From assembly GCA_964602735.1 (NCBI GenBank), contig CAZRRV010000004.1, positions 1-63,675 on the forward strand: a stretch of 63,675 nt of DNA. Reading direction: 5' to 3'. A program made the position numbers and the translations under genes. Under the pieces are notes generated by a model, which was given only the letters and a program-made list of their open reading frames with translations, was not told where the DNA came from and did not search any database. Source of the DNA: CAZRRV01 sp964602735 (GTDB lineage Bacteria > Bacillota > Clostridia > Oscillospirales > Acutalibacteraceae). Every line of letters begins with the position of its first letter. The first letter of the stretch is position 1. This document shows, piece after piece, positions 18,003 through 26,414 of the stretch.

Positions 18003-18758
18003 ATGCGCGGGAAAACGGACGGTACGCCCGGGCGGAGGATTATCGACATTCACTGCCATATCCTGCCCGGCATCGACGACGGAGCCGCGAACATAAGCGA
18101 AACCGTTAAAATGCTGCGCATGGCGGCGGCGGAGGGAATTACCGACATAATAGCTACGCCGCACTTCCGCGCCGGGAGGATTTTCCCGCCGCCCGATACG
18201 GTTTACGAAAAGCTTCTGCTCGCGGTAGGCGCGGCGGCGTCGGAAGGAATCGCGATAAAGCTATATCCCGGTAACGAGATCTACTACCGCGAGGATCTTC
18301 CCGAAATGCTGCGTTCGCGCAAAATTCTGACGTTGAACGGTTCGGAATACGCGCTGGTGGAATTTTCGCCCGCTGCGATGTACGAAACCGTGCGCAACGG
18401 TCTCGACAGCCTGTTAAACGCCGGATTTACCCCGGTTCTCGCGCACGCGGAAAGATGCGCGTGCCTTATCGATGACTGCGAACGGGCTTTCTTCCTTCGG
18501 GAAATGGGAGCGAAAATACAGGTTAACGCCGGATCGGTAACCGGGAAAAGCGGAGCGGAACCGAAAAAATTCGTTCACAGGCTGTTGAGGGAAAACGCGG
18601 TCGACTTCATTGGAACCGACGCGCACGGAAGCGAACGGCGACCCCCGGAAATAGCCGCGTGCCGGAATTTAATCGAAAGAAAATACGGCGAGGAAATCGC
18701 CGCGGCGGCGACATCGGGGAACGCCGAAAAAATACTTGAAAAGGGGACGGGATTTTGA
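18003..18758 (+). CDS. CpsB/CapC-type PHP tyrosine-protein phosphatase
   Basis: A 251-residue PHP-fold phosphatase that removes phosphate from the tyrosine tail of the partner BY-kinase (CpsD/YwqD) and so tunes capsule or exopolysaccharide polymerisation. Metal ligands are visible as DIHCH (H17, H19), PGIDDGA, TPHF (about residue 55), LAHAERC (about 146) and the late GTDAHG (about 202). It has no signal peptide. The stop codon overlaps the TTG start of the chain-length gene. Gene order (phosphatase, Wzz-like, kinase) is the Firmicutes capsule regulatory triad, which supports the role. Confidence 0.9.
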   Translation: MRGKTDGTPGRRIIDIHCHILPGIDDGAANISETVKMLRMAAAEGITDIIATPHFRAGRIFPPPDTVYEKLLLAVGAAASEGIAIKLYPGNEIYYREDLPEMLRSRKILTLNGSEYALVEFSPAAMYETVRNGLDSLLNAGFTPVLAHAERCACLIDDCERAFFLREMGAKIQVNAGSVTGKSGAEPKKFVHRLLRENAVDFIGTDAHGSERRPPEIAACRNLIERKYGEEIAAAATSGNAEKILEKGTGF

Positions 18759-19513
18759 AAGACGAAAACGACGACAGCATGGAAATAAACCTCGGTGAAA
18801 TGTTCACGTATATGCTGAAACGCTGGTACGTGTTCCTCCTTGTAATGGCCGGGTGCGTTCTCGCAGGGCTTGTTATCTGCCTTTTCATGATAACTCCCAA
18901 ATACAAGTCGACCACAAAAATAATAGTTCTGGGGCAAAGCGGCGGCAATACGGTAACATACGAGGAACTGCAGCTTTCAAAACAGCTTGCCAAAGATTAC
19001 GAGGAACTGATTTTAAGCCGGGACGTTCTGGAAGCGGTGATTAACGACTGCTCCCTGGACGACAGCTACGAGGATATGCTCGACAGGATCGACACCGAAG
19101 TTGTTACCGACACCCGTATAATTACGATAACCGCGGAAGACACCTCGCCGGACGGGGCGCAGGAAATCGCCAAAAGCCTCTGTGAAACCGCCGCCGACCA
19201 TATAGGAACGGTTGCCGATGTGAGCGCCGTAAATATCGTGGAAAAGGCGAACCTTCCGGAGAATCCCTCGTCGCCTTCAACGGGTCGGTGGGTTGTGTTT
19301 TCGGCTCTGTTCGGCTTTATAGGGGTGTTTGTGATACTGCTTATCCGCTTTATCGCCGACGACAGAATCAAATCCGGCGAAGACGTGGAAAAATATCTGG
19401 AGCTTTCGACACTGGCGCTGATCCCGATTGCCGAAACGGCGTCTCGGCAAACCGGCGGCGGACGAAAAACCGGCAAATTCAATAATTCCGGAAGAACCGG
19501 CGGAAGGAGATAA
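18755..19513 (+). CDS. Wzz/YveK-type polysaccharide chain-length protein
   Basis: A 252-residue membrane adaptor of the CpsC/YveK type. One membrane helix is near residues 23-46 (WYVFLLVMAGCVLAGLVICL) and a second near 175-197. An extracellular loop between them holds the Wzz-domain sequence, and the end after the second helix is cytoplasmic and rich in Gly and Arg. It is thought to activate the BY-kinase and set polymer length. The start is TTG, within a TTGA overlap with the previous stop codon and 8 bases after AAGGGG. An ATG eight codons further in is possible but lacks a site. Confidence 0.88.
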   Translation: MKDENDDSMEINLGEMFTYMLKRWYVFLLVMAGCVLAGLVICLFMITPKYKSTTKIIVLGQSGGNTVTYEELQLSKQLAKDYEELILSRDVLEAVINDCSLDDSYEDMLDRIDTEVVTDTRIITITAEDTSPDGAQEIAKSLCETAADHIGTVADVSAVNIVEKANLPENPSSPSTGRWVVFSALFGFIGVFVILLIRFIADDRIKSGEDVEKYLELSTLALIPIAETASRQTGGGRKTGKFNNSGRTGGRR

Positions 19514-19516
19514 CGT

Positions 19517-20257
19517 ATGGCGTTAAACGACGAAACGGTAAACGGCACCGCGGGCGAAGAAAACGGATCATCGCGCCACCTTGTGGTTCTGCGGCAGAAT
19601 GCTCAGGATTCCGATACATCGGAAGCATATAAAACGCTCCGCACGAACATCTCTTTTTCGGGAGAAAACATCAAAGTTCTCTGCATCACCAGCGCGATGC
19701 CGAACGACGGCAAATCGACCGTAAGCTACAATCTGGCGAGGGCTTTTGCCGAAAACGGCTCGAAAACACTGCTGATAGACGCCGATTTGCGCAAGTCGGT
19801 AATGAGAAAGAAAATATGCAAAGCAGGCGACCCCGGATTCGGACTTACATATTACCTTGTAGGGCTTAAAGATTTCGACGATTCGGTATGCGCTACCAAT
19901 CTGCACGATCTCGATGTTATTTTCGCGGGGCAGTTCCCGCCGAACCCGAGCGAACTGCTCGGCAGTTCGCGGTTCGCGGAGTTTATCGGTATATGCCGCG
20001 AACGCTATTCGAAGGTTATAATCGATACGCCGCCCATAGGGAGGGTAATCGACGCCGCGATAGCCGCCAAAGTATGCGACGGTTCGGTGCTTGTGCTGAA
20101 ATGCAATTCCATAAGCTACAAACTGGCGAGAATATGCAAAAACCAACTCGAAGTGTCGGGCAAGCCGATTCTCGGGTGCGTATTGAATGAAGTTGATATG
20201 GCCTCGAAAAAATACTACGGCAGTTACCGTTATTACGGGCAATACGGGAAATACTGA
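19517..20257 (+). CDS. CpsD/CapB-type bacterial tyrosine kinase
   Basis: A 246-residue BY-kinase. Walker A is MPNDGKST (about 61-68), Walker A' is LLIDADLR (about 92-99) and Walker B is VIIDTPP (about 170). The N-terminus has the SEAYKTLRTNI activator-binding block. The C-terminus holds a cluster of seven tyrosines within the last 14 residues (KKYYGSYRYYGQYGKY), the autophosphorylation tail that the upstream PHP phosphatase would dephosphorylate. It starts 3 bases after the chain-length gene stop, with a GGAAGGAG site. It regulates exopolysaccharide assembly at the membrane. Confidence 0.93.
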   Translation: MALNDETVNGTAGEENGSSRHLVVLRQNAQDSDTSEAYKTLRTNISFSGENIKVLCITSAMPNDGKSTVSYNLARAFAENGSKTLLIDADLRKSVMRKKICKAGDPGFGLTYYLVGLKDFDDSVCATNLHDLDVIFAGQFPPNPSELLGSSRFAEFIGICRERYSKVIIDTPPIGRVIDAAIAAKVCDGSVLVLKCNSISYKLARICKNQLEVSGKPILGCVLNEVDMASKKYYGSYRYYGQYGKY

Positions 20258-20275
20258 GATAAGGGGGAGCGGATT

Positions 20276-21295
20276 TTGACTGTCGCGGTAACGGGCGGAG
20301 CCGGTTTTATAGGCACGAATTTTATATATTATATGCTGAACAGGTATCCCGATTATAGGATAATCTGTATCGACAAGCTTACCTACGCGGGCAACCTTTC
20401 CAATCTCGATAAGGCGTTGCAAAATCCCAATTTCCGTTTTGAGAAGCTCGATATATGCGATCGTGAGGGAGTATACGCGCTGTTCGAGCGTGAAAAGCCG
20501 GATATTACGGTAAACTTCGCCGCGGAAAGCCATGTCGACCGTTCAATCAGAGAACCGGAGATTTTTCTGCGCACCAATGTTATGGGAACCCAGGTTCTGC
20601 TCGACGCGTGCCTTAAATTCGGGTGCTCCCGTTTTCATCAGATCGGAACCGACGAGGTTTACGGCGACCTGCCTCTCGACCGCCCGGATATGTTCTTCAC
20701 CGAAGAATCCCGGTTGCGCGCGTCAAGCCCGTACAGCGCGTCGAAAGCATCGGCAGATCTGTTGGCGCTCGCGTATTACCGTACCTACGGTCTGCCGGTT
20801 ACGGTAAGCCGCTGTTCAAACAACTACGGCCCGTTCCAGTTCCCCGAAAAGCTTATCCCGCTTATGATAGTGAACTGCCTTGAAGACAGGCCGCTCCCGG
20901 TTTACGGGAAAGGCGAAAATGTGCGCGACTGGCTTTATGTGGAAGATCACTGCAAAGCCGTTGATCTTATTATACACGGCGGCAAACCGGGAGAGGTGTA
21001 CAATGTAGGCGGGCATAACGAAATGCGGAACATAGATATAGTAAAGCTTATCTGCCGCAGACTCGGCAAGCCGGAAAGTCTTATAACTTTTGTGACCGAC
21101 CGAAAGGGACACGATAAACGCTACGCCATCGATCCCGCGAAAATTCATTCCGAACTCGGCTGGGAGCCGGAAACAGCTTTCCCCGACGGTATGGAAAAAA
21201 CCATAAACTGGTACCTCGACAACCGCGAGTGGTGCGAAAACATTTTAAGCGGCGAATACCGCGAATATTACGAAAAAATGTACGGGAATCTGTAA
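20276..21295 (+). CDS. rfbB: dTDP-glucose 4,6-dehydratase
   Basis: A 339-residue extended SDR enzyme that turns dTDP-glucose into dTDP-4-keto-6-deoxyglucose for rhamnose and related sugars. The NAD-binding motif is TGGAGFIGTNF (6-16), followed by DKLTYAGNLSNL (about 37), the AAESHVDRSI block (about 82), TDEVYGDL and the catalytic Tyr-Lys pair in SPYSASKAS (about 160). The start is TTG, 6 bases after AAGGGGGAG. The partner genes rfbA, rfbC and rfbD are not in this window, so the rhamnose pathway is incomplete here. A terminator follows. Confidence 0.94.
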   Translation: MTVAVTGGAGFIGTNFIYYMLNRYPDYRIICIDKLTYAGNLSNLDKALQNPNFRFEKLDICDREGVYALFEREKPDITVNFAAESHVDRSIREPEIFLRTNVMGTQVLLDACLKFGCSRFHQIGTDEVYGDLPLDRPDMFFTEESRLRASSPYSASKASADLLALAYYRTYGLPVTVSRCSNNYGPFQFPEKLIPLMIVNCLEDRPLPVYGKGENVRDWLYVEDHCKAVDLIIHGGKPGEVYNVGGHNEMRNIDIVKLICRRLGKPESLITFVTDRKGHDKRYAIDPAKIHSELGWEPETAFPDGMEKTINWYLDNREWCENILSGEYREYYEKMYGNL

Positions 21296-21313
21296 ATTAA
21301 CATTAAACATTAA

Positions 21314-21350
21314 AGGAAAGCGCCGGCAACCGCCGGCGCCTTCTATTTTC
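21314..21350 (+). terminator. Terminator after the exopolysaccharide genes
   Basis: A perfect 8-pair stem GCGCCGGC-AACC-GCCGGCGC (21320-21339) is followed by CTTCTATTTT. It lies 25 bases past the rfbB stop, between convergent genes. Confidence 0.8.
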
Positions 21351-21357
21351 ATCCGCC

Positions 21358-22302
21358 TCAAAAAAGCTGTTCCGCGAGAATTTTTTCGCGGAAAGTTTTA
21401 CCCGTTTCGCATATGGCGTGCAGCACAACCGGGAGCATTTCACGGTCGAGCCGGTCGGGTTTCACGGCAGCGAAAGTTTCAAAACTTAAATCGCCGCGGT
21501 AGCCGACCGCGCGCAACCCCGATATGACCCTTCCCCAATTTATGTTTCCCGAAAAATACGGTGCCAGATGCTCGTCTTTAACGCCGGAGTTATCGTGAAG
21601 ATGCAACGCGCGGATTCTGCCTCCGAGAATTTTAATGAATTTATCGGGGTCTTTGCCCAGAACATTCAGGTGCCCCGTATCAAGGCAAAAACCGAAACAT
21701 TTTTTCCCCGCTTTTTCGTTTAAGTAATCTATATACCATACGGCCTCGTTCGGGTCGGAACAAATCCCCTCGATTATATGGCCGCGGTAGGTTGAAAAAA
21801 GATTTTCGAGGCAGACGGTAACGTCCGTTTGTTTCAGCACCGGGATCAGGCTTTCATACAGCCGGATATTTTTTTCGCGAACCGTTTCGGCCGTTTGCGT
21901 GTCATCGTCTAACATAAGGCTTATGCCGTGAACCACAAGATTGCGGCAACCGACTCTGTCGCACAGTAAAATCGTTTGCCCGAGAACCCCGATTCCGTAT
22001 TCGTCAAATTCCGGGTGCCCTTTTACATACAGCGGAAACGCGGCGTGCGCCTGCGTAATTTCAAGACCGTTCTCCCGAACCGCGTCGATAACCCCGGCGT
22101 AGTGAGCCGTTATTTCATCGAGACTTTTATCGAAAATACAACCTTTGTAGGTTCCGTTAATAATCTGTTCCTTTTTCCAACAGTCATTGTCGAGATTCCA
22201 GTCGATCGCCTCGAAACCCGCCTCGCGTATCATACGGAACGCCGTTTTGCCGTCGAAAGACCATGAATCCGCAAGCCCGCCCGTTTGCACCGCTATTTTC
22301 AT
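21358..22302 (-). CDS. Sugar phosphate isomerase/epimerase (TIM barrel)
   Basis: A 314-residue AP-endonuclease-2 family TIM barrel protein. Family blocks include EAIDWNLD, VVHGISLM (about 120), CLENLFSTYRGH (about 170), GFCLDTGHLN (about 217) and ALHLHDNSG (about 247), which hold the His, Glu and Asp metal ligands. I start at the ATG giving MKIAVQTGG, 8 bases after GGAGAG; 21 residues upstream in frame are not family-like. It follows the ThuA gene by 80 bases and probably shares a catabolic role with it. The substrate cannot be told. Confidence 0.85.
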   Translation of the reverse strand: MKIAVQTGGLADSWSFDGKTAFRMIREAGFEAIDWNLDNDCWKKEQIINGTYKGCIFDKSLDEITAHYAGVIDAVRENGLEITQAHAAFPLYVKGHPEFDEYGIGVLGQTILLCDRVGCRNLVVHGISLMLDDDTQTAETVREKNIRLYESLIPVLKQTDVTVCLENLFSTYRGHIIEGICSDPNEAVWYIDYLNEKAGKKCFGFCLDTGHLNVLGKDPDKFIKILGGRIRALHLHDNSGVKDEHLAPYFSGNINWGRVISGLRAVGYRGDLSFETFAAVKPDRLDREMLPVVLHAICETGKTFREKILAEQLF

Positions 22303-22382
22303 TACAATACTCTCCATTTCCGAAAAACGGTCTACTCGAATATCGGGAAAATCATTACGGCGCAACGCCGCGCGGCACCGCC

Positions 22383-23162
22383 TTAATAATATTTCAGATA
22401 AGGTTCCGTGTTGCCGTTCAGGCGCGCGTCTTCAAGAGTGTTGATAATACGCGGCGCGCCCAGATAATCCCTGCGCGACGGATTGTAACACCATTCCACG
22501 GCATTCCGTATTATCCGCCTGATATACGGGTTCTTGAACGATGCAAAAGTTTCGTGCCCCGGCTGAAAATAAAATATTTTACCGTACCCGCGTGTGAATG
22601 TACAGCCGCTGCGAAACACCTCGCCGATATCGTACCAGCCCTCGAATATAACATCGTCGGGTTTCGCGATATCGAAAAACTCGCCGTAACATTCCTCCCC
22701 GCCCAGTTCGATATGATCCGGGATACCGCGGGCGATGGGATGCGCGGGATTGACGTTAAACAGCCGCTCGTTGGAACTGCTCGCCCACTTAAGCGAACAG
22801 GAGGTACCGTTCAGTTTCTTGAATATTTTGGAATGATGAGCCGAATGCAGAGCGATAAACCCCATACCTTTCAGCACACGGGTATAAATTTTTTCGACAA
22901 GTTCGTCGGGTACCTCTTCGTGCGCGACATGCCCCCACCAAATCAGAACATCGGTCGCGTCGAGCACTTCATCGGGCAGGCCGCAGAAGGGATCGTCTAA
23001 GGTGGCGGTGCGTACATTCACCTTTTCGTCCCCGAGTTCCCGCACAATACCGGCGACGGTTGAGTGTATACCGCCGGGGTGCATGGCGATTGATACGCTA
23101 TCGCTCTTTGCCCACTTCGGATTTTCGTGCCGATACTCGTTCCATACGGTAACATTGATCAT
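22383..23162 (-). CDS. ThuA-like domain protein
   Basis: A 259-residue ThuA family protein with a class I glutamine amidotransferase-like fold. It begins INVTVWNEYRHE, with the typical PGGIHSTVAG near residue 29, DVLIWWGHVAHEEVPDELVEKI near 70, and GFIALHSAHHSKIF near 97. Proteins of this type occur in trehalose and other disaccharide use clusters; the reaction is not well defined. Pairing with a sugar isomerase downstream suggests carbohydrate catabolism. It starts 37 bases after typA and could be read from the typA promoter or an unseen one. Confidence 0.85.
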   Translation of the reverse strand: MINVTVWNEYRHENPKWAKSDSVSIAMHPGGIHSTVAGIVRELGDEKVNVRTATLDDPFCGLPDEVLDATDVLIWWGHVAHEEVPDELVEKIYTRVLKGMGFIALHSAHHSKIFKKLNGTSCSLKWASSSNERLFNVNPAHPIARGIPDHIELGGEECYGEFFDIAKPDDVIFEGWYDIGEVFRSGCTFTRGYGKIFYFQPGHETFASFKNPYIRRIIRNAVEWCYNPSRRDYLGAPRIINTLEDARLNGNTEPYLKYY

Positions 23163-23199
23163 TTTAATCCCCCGTCTCCGCGCGGCTCATGCGGTTTCT

Positions 23200-25017
23200 T
23201 TATTTGCGACTCGCCAGTTTCATGCGGGTTTCTTTGCTTAAAACGCGCTTTCTCAACCGAATTTTCCCCGGCGTTACCTCAACCAGTTCATCGTCTTTTA
23301 TAAATTCGAGTGACTGTTCAAGGCTCATTGCCGTATAAGGGGTAAGTTTAAGGGCATCGTCGGAACCGGCGGCTCTCATGTTCGTCGCCTGCTTTTTCTT
23401 GCAGACGTTGCAGACAATATCCTCGTTTTTCGGATTTTCCCCGACGATCATTCCCTCGTACACTTCTTCTCCGGCTCCTATGAAAAGCCGGCCGCGCGAC
23501 TGCGTGTTAAACAGCCCGTAAGCGGTAGCCTCCCCCGCCTCGTAAGCCACGATTGACCCGGTAGTACGGTTCTCGATTTCGCCTTTATACGGCTCGTAAT
23601 CGTTGAATATATGATTCATAATTCCGTTGCCGTTTGTATCGGTTAAAAATACCGAACGGTAACCGATAAGCCCCCTCGCGGGAATCAAAAATTCCAAATG
23701 TGTGAAGCCCGTTTCGCGGCTGCCCATGTTTTGAAGTTCGGCGTGCCTCGATCCGAGCTTCTCCATAACGGTACCGACATACTCCTGCGGCACCTCAATC
23801 ATCAGCAGCTCAATCGGTTCGAGTTTTTCCCCGTTTTCGTATTTATAAATAACCGTCGGCGGAGATACCTGAAATTCGTACCCCTGACGACGCATTGTTT
23901 CGATAAGAATAGAAAGATGCAGTTCGCCTCTGCCCGAAACTTTGAAAGTATCGGGCGAGTCGGTTTCCTCAACTTTCAGGGCGATATTGGTTTCCATTTC
24001 TTTCCAGAGCCGCTCGCGCAGATTGCGTGACGTAACGAATTTACCCTCACGCCCCGCAAAAGGCGAATCGTTCACCATAAAATTCATCGATATTGTCGGC
24101 TCGTCAATCTTTACGAACGGCATCGGCTCGATACATTCGGGGGAACAGACGGTTTCGCCTATGGTAATGTCGTTTATGCCGGAAACGCAGACAATATCCC
24201 CTACCCCCGCGCTTTCGATCTCAATTCTTTTAAGCCCCTGGAACATGTAAAGTTTGCCGATTCTGGCGTTGGCAACCGTACCGTCGGAGCGGCATACCGC
24301 TACCGTCTGCCCCGCCGTTACACTCCCGCGTTCGACGCGGCCTATGCCTATGCGGCCTACATAATCATCATACACTATATTTGAAAAAAGAATTTGCAGC
24401 GGTGCGTCGGGATCGCCCTCCGGCGGGCTGATTTCGTTTACTATCGTATCAAACAGCGGTTTCAAATCGGTTCCGGGCACCGCCGGATCGAGAGAGGCAT
24501 AGCCCTCTCTCCCGGAAGCGTAAACAACCGGAAATTCAAGCTGAGAATCGTCGGCTCCCAAATCGATAAACAGATCGAGAACCTCGTCGATTACCTCGGC
24601 GGGGCGCGCTGCGGGACGGTCGATTTTATTGATAACGACGATCACTTTTTTACCGAGTTTAAGCGCTTTTTTTAACACAAACCGCGTTTGCGGCATGCAC
24701 CCCTCAAACGCGTCGACAAGCAGAAGTACGCCGTCGACCATCATCAGAATGCGCTCGACTTCGCCGCCGAAGTCGGCATGACCCGGAGTGTCGACAATAT
24801 TGATTTTAATGTTATTGTATATAACGCTCGCGGTTTTCGATAAAATGGTAATCCCGCGCTCACGCTCGAGTTCGTTTGAATCCATAACGCGCTCGTTTAC
24901 CTGCTCGTTGGAGCGGAATGTTCCGCTTTGCCGCAGCAACTGGTCGACAAGCGTCGTTTTACCGTGATCGACGTGGGCTATTATCGCGATGTTTCTTAAA
25001 TCTTTATTTACCGTCAT
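23200..25017 (-). CDS. typA: Ribosome-associated GTPase TypA/BipA
   Basis: A translational GTPase of 605 residues, the family length, that helps 50S assembly and stress growth. G1 is AHVDHGKTT (14-22), G2 RERGITI (about 53), G3 DTPGHADFGGEV (about 75), and G4 NKIDRP (about 130). EF-G-like domains III and V and the TypA-specific C-terminus with RKRVLSKE follow. A near-consensus promoter (TTGACT/TATACT, 16-base spacer) lies about 70 bases upstream. Confidence 0.96.
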   Translation of the reverse strand: MTVNKDLRNIAIIAHVDHGKTTLVDQLLRQSGTFRSNEQVNERVMDSNELERERGITILSKTASVIYNNIKINIVDTPGHADFGGEVERILMMVDGVLLLVDAFEGCMPQTRFVLKKALKLGKKVIVVINKIDRPAARPAEVIDEVLDLFIDLGADDSQLEFPVVYASGREGYASLDPAVPGTDLKPLFDTIVNEISPPEGDPDAPLQILFSNIVYDDYVGRIGIGRVERGSVTAGQTVAVCRSDGTVANARIGKLYMFQGLKRIEIESAGVGDIVCVSGINDITIGETVCSPECIEPMPFVKIDEPTISMNFMVNDSPFAGREGKFVTSRNLRERLWKEMETNIALKVEETDSPDTFKVSGRGELHLSILIETMRRQGYEFQVSPPTVIYKYENGEKLEPIELLMIEVPQEYVGTVMEKLGSRHAELQNMGSRETGFTHLEFLIPARGLIGYRSVFLTDTNGNGIMNHIFNDYEPYKGEIENRTTGSIVAYEAGEATAYGLFNTQSRGRLFIGAGEEVYEGMIVGENPKNEDIVCNVCKKKQATNMRAAGSDDALKLTPYTAMSLEQSLEFIKDDELVEVTPGKIRLRKRVLSKETRMKLASRK

Positions 25018-25086
25018 ATTCAGAATTTCCGATTTCCTTAAAAATAAGCCGATTACAGATTGGTTAATACATTAAAAGCATAATCA

Positions 25087-25114
25087 AGTATAACAGAATT
25101 TTCGGCAAAGTCAA
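25087..25114 (-). promoter_or_regulatory. Promoter of typA
   Basis: Minus strand: TTGACT (25109-25114), 16-base spacer, TATACT (25087-25092). The predicted start is near 25080, about 60 bases before the typA ATG. Confidence 0.7.
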
Positions 25115-25190
25115 GCGCATAAAGGCCGTTCCCGGTACTGCCGGTGCTTTTTGCCGTGACCCCGTGCCGCGGCAGGGGACGCCGCACAAG

Positions 25191-26414
25191 TCATCTTTTC
25201 AGTATTTTTCGGAATGTTTTTTTGCCTTTTTTAAGCACAAAATCCTTCTTAAAATCATCGAGGGAGAATGTGTGGTTCAAATCGCTTATTTTTTTGCCCT
25301 GTGCCGTAATTCCGCCCTGTGAAATAAGCCGTCTGCCCTCGCCGTTCGACGCCGCAAGTCCGGCTTTCACAAGCAGCCCGATTATCGAGATCCGACCGTT
25401 ATCGAAATCGCTGTCGGAAATTTCGGCGAACGGCATTTCACCGTCCGATCCGGCGCCCCCGAAAAGCGCATGCGACGCCGCGAGCGCTTTTACCGCCTGT
25501 TCTTTCCCGTGAATCATCAATGTGAGTTCATACGCGAGCCTTTCCTTAACCGGGTTAAGTTCGGAACCCGATAACGATTCGTATTCCCTGATTTCGCTTA
25601 AAGGTATAAATGTAAGCATCTTCATGCATTTTATTACATCAGCATCGGCAATATTGCGCCAGTACTGGAAAAATTCGTATGGGGAGGTTTTGTTCGGGTC
25701 GAGCCAAACCGCGCCTTTTTCGGTTTTGCCCATTTTTTTGCCCTCACTTGTAAGGAGCAGGTTAAATGTGAGCCCGTAAGCGTCTTTTCCGTCGGATTTC
25801 CGAATAAGTTCCACGCCGCCTATTATATTGCTCCACTGATCGTCGCCCCCGATTTGCAGTGTGCATCCGTATTTGCGGTTGAGCATTAAAAAGTCGTAAC
25901 TTTGCATTACCATGTAATTCAGTTCAAAGAACGAAAGCCCCCGCTCCATTCGCTGCCTGTAACATTCCGAGGCGAGCATACGGTTTACGGAAAAATGCAC
26001 TCCGACGGTGCGCAGAAATTCGATATAGTTTAGGTTAAGCAGCCAGTCGGCGTTATTCGCCATAATCGCTTTCCCGTTCCCGAAATCAACGAAATTCGAC
26101 ATCTGCCTGACGAAGCACGAAACATTGTAGTCGATTTCGCTTTTCGAAAGCATTTTACGCATATCCGTTTTGCCCGACGGATCGCCTATCATACCGGTTC
26201 CGCCGCCGAACAGCGCTATCGGCCGGTGCCCGTGCTTCTGCAAATGCGCCATAACCACGGCCGCGACAAAATGACCGACATGCAGACTGTCGGCAGTAGG
26301 GTCGAACCCTATGTAAAACGTAATTTTCCCGTTATCAAGCAGGTCGCGCACCCGGTCTTCGTCGGTGCATTGCGCGATTAAGCCTCTTTCTTTAAGTTCT
26401 TCAAACAGTTTCAT
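25191..26414 (-). CDS. tyrS: Tyrosyl-tRNA synthetase
   Basis: A class I synthetase of 407 residues. The HIGH motif is HVGH in DPTADSLHVGHFVAA (about 39-53), the KMSKS loop reads KMGKTEKGAVW (about 228), and the Tyr-binding block is YMVMQSYDFLMLN (about 170). An S4 RNA-binding domain is at the C-terminus (GRRLISQGGI). The start codon lies inside the last codons of recN (14-base overlap), so it appears to be translated as part of the recN operon. No T-box leader is possible between them, unusual for a Firmicutes tyrS. Confidence 0.96.
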   Translation of the reverse strand: MKLFEELKERGLIAQCTDEDRVRDLLDNGKITFYIGFDPTADSLHVGHFVAAVVMAHLQKHGHRPIALFGGGTGMIGDPSGKTDMRKMLSKSEIDYNVSCFVRQMSNFVDFGNGKAIMANNADWLLNLNYIEFLRTVGVHFSVNRMLASECYRQRMERGLSFFELNYMVMQSYDFLMLNRKYGCTLQIGGDDQWSNIIGGVELIRKSDGKDAYGLTFNLLLTSEGKKMGKTEKGAVWLDPNKTSPYEFFQYWRNIADADVIKCMKMLTFIPLSEIREYESLSGSELNPVKERLAYELTLMIHGKEQAVKALAASHALFGGAGSDGEMPFAEISDSDFDNGRISIIGLLVKAGLAASNGEGRRLISQGGITAQGKKISDLNHTFSLDDFKKDFVLKKGKKTFRKILKR